Shown: one piece after another, positions 16,219 through 24,227 of the stretch
Position numbering within the stretch: position 1 is the first letter of the stretch
Layout of the letters: every line of letters begins with the position of its first letter
DNA from: Bacillota bacterium
GTDB taxonomy: Bacteria; Bacillota; Clostridia; Acetivibrionales; DSM-1351
Assembly (NCBI GenBank): GCA_023433945.1
Contig: JAEYTP010000129.1
Span: 1 to 27,372, forward strand
DNA length: 27,372 nucleotides
Direction of reading: 5' to 3'
Program-made: the position numbers and the translations under genes
Notes under the pieces: model-generated
The model's database searches: none
The model's input: the letters and a program-made list of their open reading frames with translations, nothing else
Told to the model about the DNA's origin: nothing

Positions 16219-16911
16219 ATGAATTACTCACATGAAGTAGAAAATATGTGTGTTGTAAAGAAGGGACCAAATCATGGTCCAGCACCAATACCTGAAGAAG
16301 GTAAGTGGGTAAAGGCAAAAGAAGTTACAGATATTTCAGGTTTGTCCCATGGTATAGGCTGGTGTGCACCTCAACAGGGATGTTGCAAGCTTACACTCAA
16401 CGTTAAGAATGGTATCATCGAGGAAGCTCTCGTTGAAACATTAGGATGTTCAGGTATGACTCACTCAGCTGCTATGGCTGGTGAAATACTCGGAGGAAAG
16501 ACAATTCTTGAAGCTCTCAATACTGACCTGGTTTGTGACGCTATAAACGTTGCAATGAGAGAAATATTCAAGCAGCTTGTATACGGAAGAACTCAGTCAG
16601 CTTTCTCAGAAGACGGACTTCCAATTGGTGCTGGTCTTGAAGATTTAGGTAAGGGACTTCGTTCACAGGTTGGTACTATATTCGGAACCAAGGCTAAGGG
16701 CGTAAGATACCTTGAAATGGCAGAGGGTTACATCCTCAACATCGGTCTTGATGAAGATAATGAAATCATTGGCTACAAGTTCATTCATCTTGGAAAGATG
16801 ATGGACATGATCAAGAAGGGTGTAGATCCAAAGGAAGCTTACGAAAAGAATATCGGTACTTACGGCAGATTTGCAGAGGCTGTTAAGGTTATCGACCCAA
16901 GACATGAATAA
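16219..16911 (+). CDS. NifU-like iron-sulfur cluster scaffold protein with altered cysteine set
   Basis: A 230-residue protein whose middle part resembles the NifU/IscU N-terminal scaffold fold: KLTLNVKNGIIEEALVETLGCSGMTHSAAMAGEILGGKT (57-95) matches the beta-strand, GCG(S/A), helix and GKT pattern. In IscU three cysteines bind the cluster. Here cysteines are at 11, 49, 55, 56, 77 and 106. C55 or C56 and C77 align with the first two IscU ligands. The third IscU motif (KLHC, after the LPP) appears as LPIGAGLED (134-142), with no cysteine. Upstream of the scaffold part is an extra WCAPQQGCC motif, and downstream an extra C-terminal segment (about 150-230) not found in IscU. GAGGGGGAAG precedes the ATG. 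It is followed 21 bases later by the GGGtGRT gene. Fe-S binding is likely but its ligands and role are unproven. Confidence 0.85.
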   Translation: MNYSHEVENMCVVKKGPNHGPAPIPEEGKWVKAKEVTDISGLSHGIGWCAPQQGCCKLTLNVKNGIIEEALVETLGCSGMTHSAAMAGEILGGKTILEALNTDLVCDAINVAMREIFKQLVYGRTQSAFSEDGLPIGAGLEDLGKGLRSQVGTIFGTKAKGVRYLEMAEGYILNIGLDEDNEIIGYKFIHLGKMMDMIKKGVDPKEAYEKNIGTYGRFAEAVKVIDPRHE

Positions 16912-16932
16912 TATAGGAGAGAGGTGATTCAA

Positions 16933-17931
16933 GTGGTTAGATTCGAAGGATATGAAAGAAGAATTAATACTATAAATAAAGCTTTAGCTGAATATGGCTT
17001 TGCTAGCCTTGAAGAAGTAAAAGACTTCTGTACTGAAAAGGGTATAGATGTAGATAAGATTGTTAGAGACGTACAGCCAATCGCTTTTGAAAATGCGGTT
17101 TGGGCATATACCTTGGGTTGCGGTATAGCACTCAAGAAGGGCGTTAAGAATGCAGCCGCAGCAGCTGAAGCTATCGGACTTGGTTTGCAGGCATTCTGTA
17201 TTCCTGGTTCAGTTGCAGACTCAAGAAAAGTTGGTTTAGGCCACGGAAATCTTGCTGCAATGCTTCTGAAGGAAGAAACCAAGTGCTTCTGCTTCTTGGC
17301 AGGTCACGAATCCTTTGCAGCAGCTGAAGGAGCTATTGGTATAGCTAAGACAGCTAACAAGGTAAGAAAGGAACCTCTCCAGGTTATTCTAAACGGTCTT
17401 GGAAAGGATGCTGCTTATATCATTTCAAGAATTAACGGCTTCACATATGTTGAGACTGATTATGATTTTGCTACAGGTGAACTTAAGGTTGTTAGAACTA
17501 AGGCTTACTCAAACGGAGATAAGGCTAAGGTTAGAGTTTATGGTGCAAATGACGTATTAGAAGGCGTTGCTATCATGATCAAGGAAAACGTTGACGTTTC
17601 TATCACGGGTAACTCAACTAACCCAACAAGATTCCAGCACCTTGTAGCAGGAACATACAAGAAGTGGTCACATGAAAACAACAAGAACTACTTCTCAGTT
17701 GCTTCAGGTGGAGGAACTGGTAGAACATTGCACCCAGATAACATGGCTGCTGGACCTGCTTCATACGGTTTGACTGACTCAATGGGTAGAATGCATGGTG
17801 ATGCACAGTTCGCTGGTTCATCATCAGTACCTGCACACGTTGAAATGATGGGGTTAATTGGTATGGGTAACAACCCAATGGTTGGTGCTACAGTTGCAGT
17901 GGCAGTTGCAATTGAGGAAAGCTATAAGTAA
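16933..17931 (+). CDS. GGGtGRT-family protein of unknown function
   Basis: A 332-residue soluble protein of the family named for its GGGTGRT motif, seen here at 259-265 (VASGGGTGRTLHPDN). I know no proven function. Other notable features are a glycine- and alanine-rich make-up, LGCG (61-64), a KCFCFLAGHESF segment (117-128) and histidines at 104, 125, 267, 288 and 302 in conserved-looking contexts (GLGHGN, GHES, LHPDN, RMHGD, PAHVEMMG). Cysteines are at 33, 63, 89, 118 and 120. No transmembrane segment or signal peptide is visible. The GTG at 16933 is chosen because GAGGTGAT (16921-16928) is an excellent ribosome-binding site; the in-frame GTG at 16924 lies inside it. The tight coupling to the NifU-like gene suggests a metal-dependent or Fe-S enzyme; that is inference. 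A terminator follows. Confidence 0.88.
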   Translation: MVRFEGYERRINTINKALAEYGFASLEEVKDFCTEKGIDVDKIVRDVQPIAFENAVWAYTLGCGIALKKGVKNAAAAAEAIGLGLQAFCIPGSVADSRKVGLGHGNLAAMLLKEETKCFCFLAGHESFAAAEGAIGIAKTANKVRKEPLQVILNGLGKDAAYIISRINGFTYVETDYDFATGELKVVRTKAYSNGDKAKVRVYGANDVLEGVAIMIKENVDVSITGNSTNPTRFQHLVAGTYKKWSHENNKNYFSVASGGGTGRTLHPDNMAAGPASYGLTDSMGRMHGDAQFAGSSSVPAHVEMMGLIGMGNNPMVGATVAVAVAIEESYK

Positions 17932-17970
17932 TTTCGGATAAAAACAATTAGAATAATATAATGAAATACC

Positions 17971-18002
17971 AAAAGGACGCTGAGATATACCAGCGTCCTT
18001 TT
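17971..18002 (+). terminator. Terminator of the NifU-like/GGGtGRT operon
   Basis: A perfect 12-bp stem AAAAGGACGCTG (17971-17982) with CAGCGTCCTTTT (17991-18002) and an 8-base loop. It closes a two-gene transcription unit; the next gene has a separate upstream region with a TATAAT at 18080-18085. Confidence 0.9.
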
Positions 18003-18126
18003 AAGTTTATGGACATGTATAAGTAAATTCCTAAGATTTTTTTCTACAAAATTTTGGAGACTTTTTATGAATATAAGCGTATAATCAGTAGGTTGTTAGT
18101 TCAATTAATTAATTAGGAGGTTCTCC

Positions 18127-18828
18127 ATGTCAGAACAGCATGTATTGAGGCAAAATGGATGGGAGGGATATATAAAGAGAGCTTTATTTATTATTCTTAT
18201 TCCGGTACTGCAAATGGGGTATTTTGCGTTAAATCTCACCACTACACATTCGGTTGACATTACAATTTTCTTGGACAACTATATACCATTTAATGAGTGG
18301 TTTATCATACCTTATGTGTTTTGGTATATTTATACTTTTGGGCTGTTACTTTTATTGGCATATAAAAATTATAAGGTGTACTATAAACTACTTATGACCA
18401 TACTCATAGGCATGTCTATATGTCTGGTTGTATATAAGCTGTTTCCAACGACTGTTCCTAGACCTATTGTAACGGATGATAATATTTTAAAAAGGTTGGT
18501 TTTGTTCATATACAGCAATGACAAGCCCTACAATTGTTTTCCTAGTATTCATATGCTGGACACACTGCTGATAACTTTGTTCCTACATAAGTATTACTCT
18601 TCTCTAAAAATGAGAATATCTCTATGGGCAATCTGTATTTTGATATATCTATCAACATTCTTTACTAAGCAACACAGTGTATCAGACGCGTTAGCATCTA
18701 CTGTTATTGCAATAGCGTTGTTTTTTATTTTTGACAAGGATATTGTATGGAAAAAGATTATGACGGCTTGGGAGTTCATTTCTCAAAAGGTTAGGTTTAA
18801 AGCAAAAGAGACTGTTGTAGGTGAATAA
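18127..18828 (+). CDS. PAP2-superfamily integral membrane protein
   Basis: A 233-residue membrane protein with about six hydrophobic segments (roughly 18-36, 57-79, 87-104, 143-155, 165-179 and 189-203). It carries the three PAP2 signatures in degenerate form: C1 as K104...PRP (VPRP, 110-113), C2 as PSIH (139-142) and C3 as S176...H183xxxD187 (TKQHSVSD), where the usual arginine after the serine is threonine. Such STxxxxKQHxxxD variants belong to the group related to lipid phosphatases and inositol-phosphorylceramide-synthase-like transferases. It probably removes or transfers a phosphate-linked head group of a lipid at the membrane; the exact substrate cannot be told. AGGAGG (18115-18120) lies 6 bases before the ATG. 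It stands alone between two terminated units. Confidence 0.85.
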   Translation: MSEQHVLRQNGWEGYIKRALFIILIPVLQMGYFALNLTTTHSVDITIFLDNYIPFNEWFIIPYVFWYIYTFGLLLLLAYKNYKVYYKLLMTILIGMSICLVVYKLFPTTVPRPIVTDDNILKRLVLFIYSNDKPYNCFPSIHMLDTLLITLFLHKYYSSLKMRISLWAICILIYLSTFFTKQHSVSDALASTVIAIALFFIFDKDIVWKKIMTAWEFISQKVRFKAKETVVGE

Positions 18829-18886
18829 TTTACTGTCGAAATTGTCTTAAATAGTTGGAATAACTGATAAATACCGTCTGCACACC

Positions 18887-18915
18887 TTGAAAAAAACTAT
18901 TAACTTTTATATAAT
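18887..18915 (+). promoter_or_regulatory. Promoter of proB
   Basis: TTGAAA (18887-18892) and TATAAT (18910-18915) are 17 bp apart, 43 bases before the ATG. This is a near-consensus housekeeping promoter. Confidence 0.8.
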
Positions 18916-18958
18916 AACACAAGAGTTTAAATACTTATAACATGTGGGGATACATATT

Positions 18959-19777
18959 ATGAAAAGTTATAGAGAAAATTTGAAGCATGCAAAGAGAATT
19001 GTCATAAAGGTAGGAACATCAACGCTTACTTATGAGACCGGGAAAATCAATTTTAGTCGAATAGATAGACTTGCAAGGATTATCTCTGATTTATCAAATC
19101 AAGGAAAAGAGGTAATACTCGTTACTTCAGGGGCAATAGGAGTAGGAGTTGATAAGCTAAAGTTACCTGAAAGGCCAAAAACTATCAGGGAAAAACAGGC
19201 GGTTGCTGCTGTTGGACAGTGCGAGCTTATGCATATGTACAGCAAATTCTTTTCAGAGTACGGGCATATCGTAGCACAGATTCTCTTATCCAGGGATGTT
19301 GTGAGTGATGAAAGCTGCAGAAAAAATGTTATTAATACATTTGAAACACTATTAGAAAAGGAAATAGTGCCAATAGTAAATGAGAATGACTCAGTTTCGG
19401 TTGTAGAATTGAAAGTAGGGCAAAAAGATACTTTTAGTGAAAACGACACTCTATCTGCCATAGTATCGAAGCTTGTTAAGGCTGATTTACTTATTATATT
19501 GTCTGATATAGATGGATTTTACGACTCAGATCCTAGGAAGAACCCAAATTCCAAGATGCTGTCTATCATATCCGAGATAACGCCGGAGATTGAACAATGT
19601 GCAGATGGTGCCGGAACCAAGCGAGGTACGGGTGGCATGATTACTAAGCTCACTGCAGCAAAGATTGCAACTACTGCTGGTGTTGATATGGTGCTCACAA
19701 ACGGATCAAGGCCTGAGATAATTATGGACATAATAGAAGGCGAAGATATTGGTACCTTATTTGTGGGCAGTAAATAG
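18959..19777 (+). CDS. proB: Glutamate 5-kinase, short form without PUA domain
   Basis: Catalyses ATP-dependent phosphorylation of glutamate, the first step of proline synthesis. The 272 residues consist of the amino-acid kinase domain alone: KVGTSTLT near the N-terminus, VTSGAIGVGVDKL, GQ(C)ELMHMYSKFF, PIVNENDSVS, FSENDTLSAIVSKLVKADLLIILSDIDGFYDSDPR and the GTGGMITKLTAAKIA loop. E. coli ProB is about 367 residues because it has an extra PUA domain; the short form is known in several phyla. The ATG at 18959 is preferred because GGGGA (18946-18950) lies 8 bases upstream; an in-frame GTG at 18944 is possible. No proA follows: the next feature is a terminator and a converging gene. Confidence 0.95.
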   Translation: MKSYRENLKHAKRIVIKVGTSTLTYETGKINFSRIDRLARIISDLSNQGKEVILVTSGAIGVGVDKLKLPERPKTIREKQAVAAVGQCELMHMYSKFFSEYGHIVAQILLSRDVVSDESCRKNVINTFETLLEKEIVPIVNENDSVSVVELKVGQKDTFSENDTLSAIVSKLVKADLLIILSDIDGFYDSDPRKNPNSKMLSIISEITPEIEQCADGAGTKRGTGGMITKLTAAKIATTAGVDMVLTNGSRPEIIMDIIEGEDIGTLFVGSK

Positions 19778-19886
19778 GCTATAAAGATAGTTGTTTCATT
19801 TGCAAATTAAAAATTTAGTGCTTTATTTGGGGCAGAAAATAGTTGGTGAGAGTCAAGATTTGCATTGCATTTATTTTAATATACTA

Positions 19887-19932
19887 AAAGGGTCTCAATA
19901 AGTTGTTTAACAACTTATTGAGACCCTTTATT
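19887..19932. terminator. Bidirectional terminator between proB and the PBP gene
   Basis: A perfect 19-bp inverted repeat: AAAGGGTCTCAATAAGTTG (19887-19905) with its complement at 19911-19929, loop TTTAA. A T-rich tail follows on the plus strand, and the A-rich sequence before it gives TTTTAGT on the minus strand. It lies between converging genes, 109 bases after proB and 8 before the PBP stop. The 19778-19886 stretch before it shows nothing recognisable. Confidence 0.9.
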
Positions 19933-19937
19933 TGTTT

Positions 19938-22448
19938 TTAATCAATGGGGTGAAGCAGATCGTTTAAATCGTCTTCATGAGTATGACCATCATTTTGTGT
20001 GGTACCTCCCCCAGGTGTATTTGTATTCGGTGTAGAAGGATTGCCTGTACTTGGAACAACTGTATTTGGTCCATGTATAGTACAGTATTCTTCTTGCGGC
20101 AATTCATAAATCCAGTCCTTTATAACCTTGTATAAGGATAAGTCTGCAGGGTCCTTAGGAAGGAATGGTTCTACTCTCTTTATGAAAACCTTATCCACAA
20201 CAAGATCTGAAGGGCAGTATGGATTTGCAAGTAGTGGTCTACCAAAAATATCCTTGCTTGTAGGATCAACCTTTGCAGAAACGTGTATATCACATATATC
20301 CACTGCACTAGGTTCAGTACCTTTTGCAAATAATTCTGTCTTCACTGCATTTCCTCTAGGATCACCGCTGCAATAAGGTCCAGGAGCTTTACCGGAATAA
20401 ACACATACACTTCTTTTGACAATATCTTCTGAAGGCTGAGAGAAGTCCTTATACTCAAGTTTGGCATGTACTTTGTTCATGACATTTTTCCAGAGTGTAA
20501 GTGCCTGATTTCTTTCAGCTGACGGTATAGTCTTTGGAGTATTGTATCCATACCAGGTAGCTGCAACATAATAAGGGGAATACCCAACAAACCATTTATC
20601 ATAGAAATCACTGGAAGTACCAGTCTTACCTGCAGTAGGGATAACCTTGCCTTTTTCGTTCTTTACAATACCATATGGGTAAGCTGTACCATTTGTCACA
20701 ACATCACGCATCATGCTAGTCATGAGGTAGGCTGTTGTTTCTTTGTACACGATATTCTTCTGCTGATCCTGTGTATTGTCTATCAATACATTTCCTTTAC
20801 TATCAGTAACCTTTGTATAGGCTATTGGTTCAAGATATACACCGTTATTTACAAAGGGTATATAGGAACCAGCCATTATAAGCGGATTAACACCCTGATT
20901 AAGTCCACCAAGAGCCATAGAAACATATTTTTCATTGCTCATATCTATCCCGACTTTTGCAAGGTAATCAACAGACTTATCTGCACCTAGAACATCACGG
21001 AATACCTTTGCAGCTACAACGTTTTGAGACTTAGTGATAGCTTTCCTAATTGGTATAAGTCCTTCGTATACGCCGCTATCAAAGTTTGTAGGATAAGGCT
21101 TATCAGGTGTTTTATTATTCATATATACAGGAACATCATCCACTGATGTGGCCGCAGTAATAAGCCCTAAATCAATAGCAGGTGCATATGCTGCAATAGG
21201 CTTAAAGCTAGAACCAGGCTGTCTCTTGGTTGAGGTTGCTCTGTTGAGTGTAAAGCTTGCTTTCTTTTCTCCATAACCTCCATAGATACCTCTGACTTGA
21301 CCATTAGTTGGGTCCAGGATAAGCATAGCCGCTTGTGCCTGCATATCAGGATTGCTAATCTTCTTATTTGCAGGGAAGTTCTCTATGTTTGTGAACTCGG
21401 TTGTCATGATATTCTGTATGTCGGTATCCTGTGTGGTATATATCTTTAAACCACCATTATAAATAGCGTCTGAAGCAAAATTACTTGACCAGTTATACTT
21501 AGCCATAAGGTCTTTTTTTACTTGTTCGAGCACATAATCAACAAAATAACTCTGAACACTTTTGGTAGTAGTAGTTTCTTCGGGAGCAGTATAAAATTTA
21601 AGCTCTTCTGCCATTGCCTGGTCATATTCATTCTGAGTAATCTTCCCATAACGCAGCATTTCCCCAAGAATGGTTTCCTGCCTTTTTTTGTTTCTTTCCT
21701 TGTTTTTTTCACTTAGCAAGGGGTCATATGCACCGGGGCTTTTAGTGATACCTGCAATACTTGCACACTCTGCCAGTGATAGGTCCTTGACCTCCTTGTT
21801 AAAGTATCGCTTAGCAGCTGCTTGCACTCCATAAGTACCAGCACCAGTTGTTATACGATTCATGTAGTTATCAAGAATCTGGTCCTTGGAGAGATTTTTT
21901 TCAAGGGCTAATGCCTGCCAAGCCTCTTGCACTTTTCTCTTTATAGTGGATTCTTCATTACCCGTTATGTTTTTTACTAACTGCTGAGTAATGGTACTTC
22001 CACCGTATTCAGCGTTTCCAAATCTAACTATATAGCTTAGCGCAGCACCCAAAAATCTCTTCCAGTCAACACCCTTATGTGTATAGAAGCGGTTATCTTC
22101 TATAGAAATAAAGGCGTCTCTCATATAGTCAGGTATTTCATCATGTTCGGCAATTACTCTATTTTCACCGCCCTTGAGCTGTGCAATCTCAACCTCATCC
22201 ATATCATATATAAAGGAAGTTTGTTTTGTTAATTGAAGTTGGTCCGGCGTAATTGTAGATGCATTTTTTACGTATCCCAATACCGCACCACCAAGAATAC
22301 CGCCAAAGGCGCAACCTAATGCTATAAGTAAAACTAATACGGTTTTTAAAACTGCAAACACGAATTGGACAAGTGGAGAAGAAGTTTTTTTGCCTTTCTT
22401 CTTCTTTTTTTGTTGGCCATTTCCTGCAGCGTTTTCATTAGGCACCAT
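19938..22448 (-). CDS. Class A penicillin-binding protein (bifunctional transglycosylase/transpeptidase, PBP1A type)
   Basis: Polymerises and cross-links peptidoglycan outside the membrane. The 836 residues start with a short cytoplasmic tail containing a lysine run (14-21), then a single membrane anchor (about 28-58). The GT51 transglycosylase domain has SIEDNRFYTHKGVD (115-128, catalytic E117), GGSTITQQLVKN (149-160) and the KRKVQEAW...LEKNLSKDQILDNYMN block. The transpeptidase domain has SxxK at S413-SFK416, SxN at S474-QN476 and KTG at 608-610 (AGKTGTSSDF). The C-terminus has four cysteines in CVYSGKAPGPYC...DICDIHVS and a proline/threonine/asparagine-rich low-complexity tail with a final acidic stretch. 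GAGGAGG precedes the ATG by 5-6 bases. It lies downstream of the M23-bactofilin pair on the same strand, with a separate candidate promoter in the 115-base gap. Confidence 0.96.
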   Translation of the reverse strand: MVPNENAAGNGQQKKKKKGKKTSSPLVQFVFAVLKTVLVLLIALGCAFGGILGGAVLGYVKNASTITPDQLQLTKQTSFIYDMDEVEIAQLKGGENRVIAEHDEIPDYMRDAFISIEDNRFYTHKGVDWKRFLGAALSYIVRFGNAEYGGSTITQQLVKNITGNEESTIKRKVQEAWQALALEKNLSKDQILDNYMNRITTGAGTYGVQAAAKRYFNKEVKDLSLAECASIAGITKSPGAYDPLLSEKNKERNKKRQETILGEMLRYGKITQNEYDQAMAEELKFYTAPEETTTTKSVQSYFVDYVLEQVKKDLMAKYNWSSNFASDAIYNGGLKIYTTQDTDIQNIMTTEFTNIENFPANKKISNPDMQAQAAMLILDPTNGQVRGIYGGYGEKKASFTLNRATSTKRQPGSSFKPIAAYAPAIDLGLITAATSVDDVPVYMNNKTPDKPYPTNFDSGVYEGLIPIRKAITKSQNVVAAKVFRDVLGADKSVDYLAKVGIDMSNEKYVSMALGGLNQGVNPLIMAGSYIPFVNNGVYLEPIAYTKVTDSKGNVLIDNTQDQQKNIVYKETTAYLMTSMMRDVVTNGTAYPYGIVKNEKGKVIPTAGKTGTSSDFYDKWFVGYSPYYVAATWYGYNTPKTIPSAERNQALTLWKNVMNKVHAKLEYKDFSQPSEDIVKRSVCVYSGKAPGPYCSGDPRGNAVKTELFAKGTEPSAVDICDIHVSAKVDPTSKDIFGRPLLANPYCPSDLVVDKVFIKRVEPFLPKDPADLSLYKVIKDWIYELPQEEYCTIHGPNTVVPSTGNPSTPNTNTPGGGTTQNDGHTHEDDLNDLLHPID

Positions 22449-22483
22449 AGTTTCCTCCTCTTTTGAAAATACGATAAATATCC

Positions 22484-22516
22484 ACTGTAAAAAATATACA
22501 GTTAGATTTTATCTAA
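22484..22516 (-). promoter_or_regulatory. Two adjacent inverted repeats in the PBP leader
   Basis: TTAGAT-TTT-ATCTAA (22502-22516) and ACTGTA-N7-TACAGT (22484-22502) abut each other just downstream of the candidate -10 box of the PBP gene. They could be operator sites or small leader hairpins. No T run makes either a convincing terminator. Confidence 0.35.
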
Positions 22517-22519
22517 AAC

Positions 22520-22528
22520 ATTATATCA
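22520..22528 (-). promoter_or_regulatory. Extended -10 candidate promoter of the PBP gene
   Basis: The minus strand reads TGATATAAT (22528 to 22520), a perfect extended -10 box, about 70 bases before the start codon. No good -35 box is seen 17 bp upstream. Confidence 0.5.
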
Positions 22529-22563
22529 CATTAATAATTAAAAATCATATTAAATAATTGCTA

Positions 22564-22986
22564 CTAATCATGTATATCTACGGCAGAACTTTTCTTATAA
22601 TCATTTTTCTTTGACTTAATAGTGTTTGATTCACCCTGCATCTCGGTCATTTTGCAATTGCCTTCAAATCTGCTGCCTTCCTCGGATACAAAGGATTTAA
22701 CCTGTACGTCACCCATTAGAGAACAGCTTTGTAGTAGCTTTAGCACCCCAGATGTAAATACATTGCCCTTTACAGATCCAGCAATGTTTACATTTGAAGC
22801 AGTAATATCGCCCACAACTGTACTACTTTCACCAATAAAAATATTGCCCTCGATTTTAATATTTCCATTTACCTGGCCATCAACTCTAACGGTGCCCGTT
22901 GAATTTAGGTCACCATTAATAATAGTATTTGAGCCAATCAATGTATCGAAGCCTGCTTTAGAATTGTCGTTTTGTTTATTAAACAT
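22564..22986 (-). CDS. Bactofilin-family cytoskeletal protein
   Basis: Bactofilins polymerise spontaneously into filaments through a right-handed beta-helix and position cell-wall enzymes. This 140-residue protein has the short N-terminal tail, then the repeated hydrophobic/glycine pattern of the beta-helix (about 15-110): LIGSNTIINGDLNSTGTVRV, DGQVNGNIKIEGNIFIGESS, VVGDITASNVNIAGSVKGNV and further turns. A basic and polar tail follows (120-140). AGGGGGA precedes the ATG. It lies 17 bases after the M23 peptidase gene on the same strand; this pairing of bactofilin with a LytM-type peptidase is common in bacteria and points to a shared role in cell shape or localised wall remodelling. Confidence 0.93.
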   Translation of the reverse strand: MFNKQNDNSKAGFDTLIGSNTIINGDLNSTGTVRVDGQVNGNIKIEGNIFIGESSTVVGDITASNVNIAGSVKGNVFTSGVLKLLQSCSLMGDVQVKSFVSEEGSRFEGNCKMTEMQGESNTIKSKKNDYKKSSAVDIHD

Positions 22987-23003
22987 TTTTAAATCCCCCT
23001 GTT

Positions 23004-23930
23004 TTATTTTAATGAGCTGAAGTCCATATATTTGGTTGGATCAACAGCTTTATTGTTAACTTGTAATTCAAAATGCAAATGAGGCCCCGTGCTTCTACCG
23101 GTGCTTCCTACCTTCGCTATAACCTGGCCTTTTTTAACTTTTTCACCCTTTTCAACAAGTAGCTTCGAGGCATGTCCATAAAGGGTTTTAAACCCATTTT
23201 GGTGGTCTATAACCACAGCATAGCCATAACCGCTCATATATCCTGAAGAGGTTACAATACCGGATGCAGCAGCTAAAATTGGGTCTCCAGTATCCGCCGC
23301 AATGTCTATTCCATTGTGCTGGGCATTCTTTTTAGTAGTAGGATGTATTCTCATACCGTAATTTGATGAAATTATCCCCCTAGCAGGAAGAAGGGTGGGG
23401 AGTGAGTCCACGTAGTTCTCAAGGGCAGTATTACTCTTTTCAAGCTTAGCAGTAACTTCCTTATCAAAGTCATATGAGCTACTCATTTCTTCAATAAGCC
23501 TGTTAAGCTTCATTAAATCACTAGCAGCAGTCTGGTTACTCGAAGAATTGCCCCTACTGATGCTTGAAGCATATTTATCAGAAATTTGTGAGTATGACTT
23601 TACAAAATCAGAGAAGTTCTGTCTTGTCTGTTGCTCGGAATCTTTTGCCAACTTAACTGCTTCATGACTGTCTTGAAGCAGCTTATTTTGCTGCTCTATT
23701 GTTTTTGCCATCACTTCTAAATCATTTTTTAGGGTTAACTGCTCATTGTTTTTATTAGTAATAAACTGTGTAATACTTAATACGGCAATGGCCAAAATTA
23801 GTGCAAATAATACACATGTTGCTACAAGTATTCTGCTGTTAGGAATTTTTATGTCAATACTTTTAACTGATTTGTTATTCTGCGGAATGATTACTATTGA
23901 ATACTTTTGCTTCGGTTTCAATAATTTCAT
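23004..23930 (-). CDS. M23 (LytM-type) peptidase, membrane-anchored with coiled coil
   Basis: A 308-residue membrane-anchored protein: a basic cytoplasmic N-terminus, one transmembrane segment (about 31-56), a coiled-coil-like region (about 60-175) and a C-terminal M23 domain. Zinc ligands and catalytic histidines are visible: H205 and D209 in QHNGIDIAAD, H253 in LYGHASKL and H284-x-H286 in GPHLHFEL, so the domain looks active rather than a degenerate EnvC/NlpD-like activator. M23 enzymes cut cross-links in peptidoglycan. The start at 23930 is chosen because GGTGG lies 6 to 8 bases before it; an ATG four codons upstream (23942) has no visible ribosome-binding site but cannot be excluded. It is the first gene of the unit M23-bactofilin and is driven by a good promoter at 23978-24006. 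Confidence 0.92.
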   Translation of the reverse strand: MKLLKPKQKYSIVIIPQNNKSVKSIDIKIPNSRILVATCVLFALILAIAVLSITQFITNKNNEQLTLKNDLEVMAKTIEQQNKLLQDSHEAVKLAKDSEQQTRQNFSDFVKSYSQISDKYASSISRGNSSSNQTAASDLMKLNRLIEEMSSSYDFDKEVTAKLEKSNTALENYVDSLPTLLPARGIISSNYGMRIHPTTKKNAQHNGIDIAADTGDPILAAASGIVTSSGYMSGYGYAVVIDHQNGFKTLYGHASKLLVEKGEKVKKGQVIAKVGSTGRSTGPHLHFELQVNNKAVDPTKYMDFSSLK

Positions 23931-23977
23931 AGTTACCACCATTCTAATGATTGTTAAAAAATCCTGTTCAAAATAAC

Positions 23978-24006
23978 ACTATATCATATTATTGGATAGA
24001 TGTTAA
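23978..24006 (-). promoter_or_regulatory. Promoter of the M23-bactofilin operon
   Basis: On the minus strand TTAACA (24001-24006) and TATAGT (23978-23983) are 17 bp apart, with TG one base before the -10 box. Both boxes match the consensus at five of six positions. The rest of the 24007-24227 gap before the divergent chemoreceptor is AT-rich with no further clear element. Confidence 0.7.
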
Positions 24007-24227
24007 ATAAATATCTTCCATTAATGTGAGTATTTCCATAATAACAATATTAATTACTTATTAAAGATATGAATATATAACAAAATGTGTCAAATAGTAA
24101 AAATAATATAGAGTATTTCAGTAAAATAGTATAAAATGTATTTGTAATAATGGCATAACTTGTCCATAACAGATATTATTTGCTTTTGGTTTTTAATGCT
24201 GACTTTTATAATCAATGAGGTGAAATA

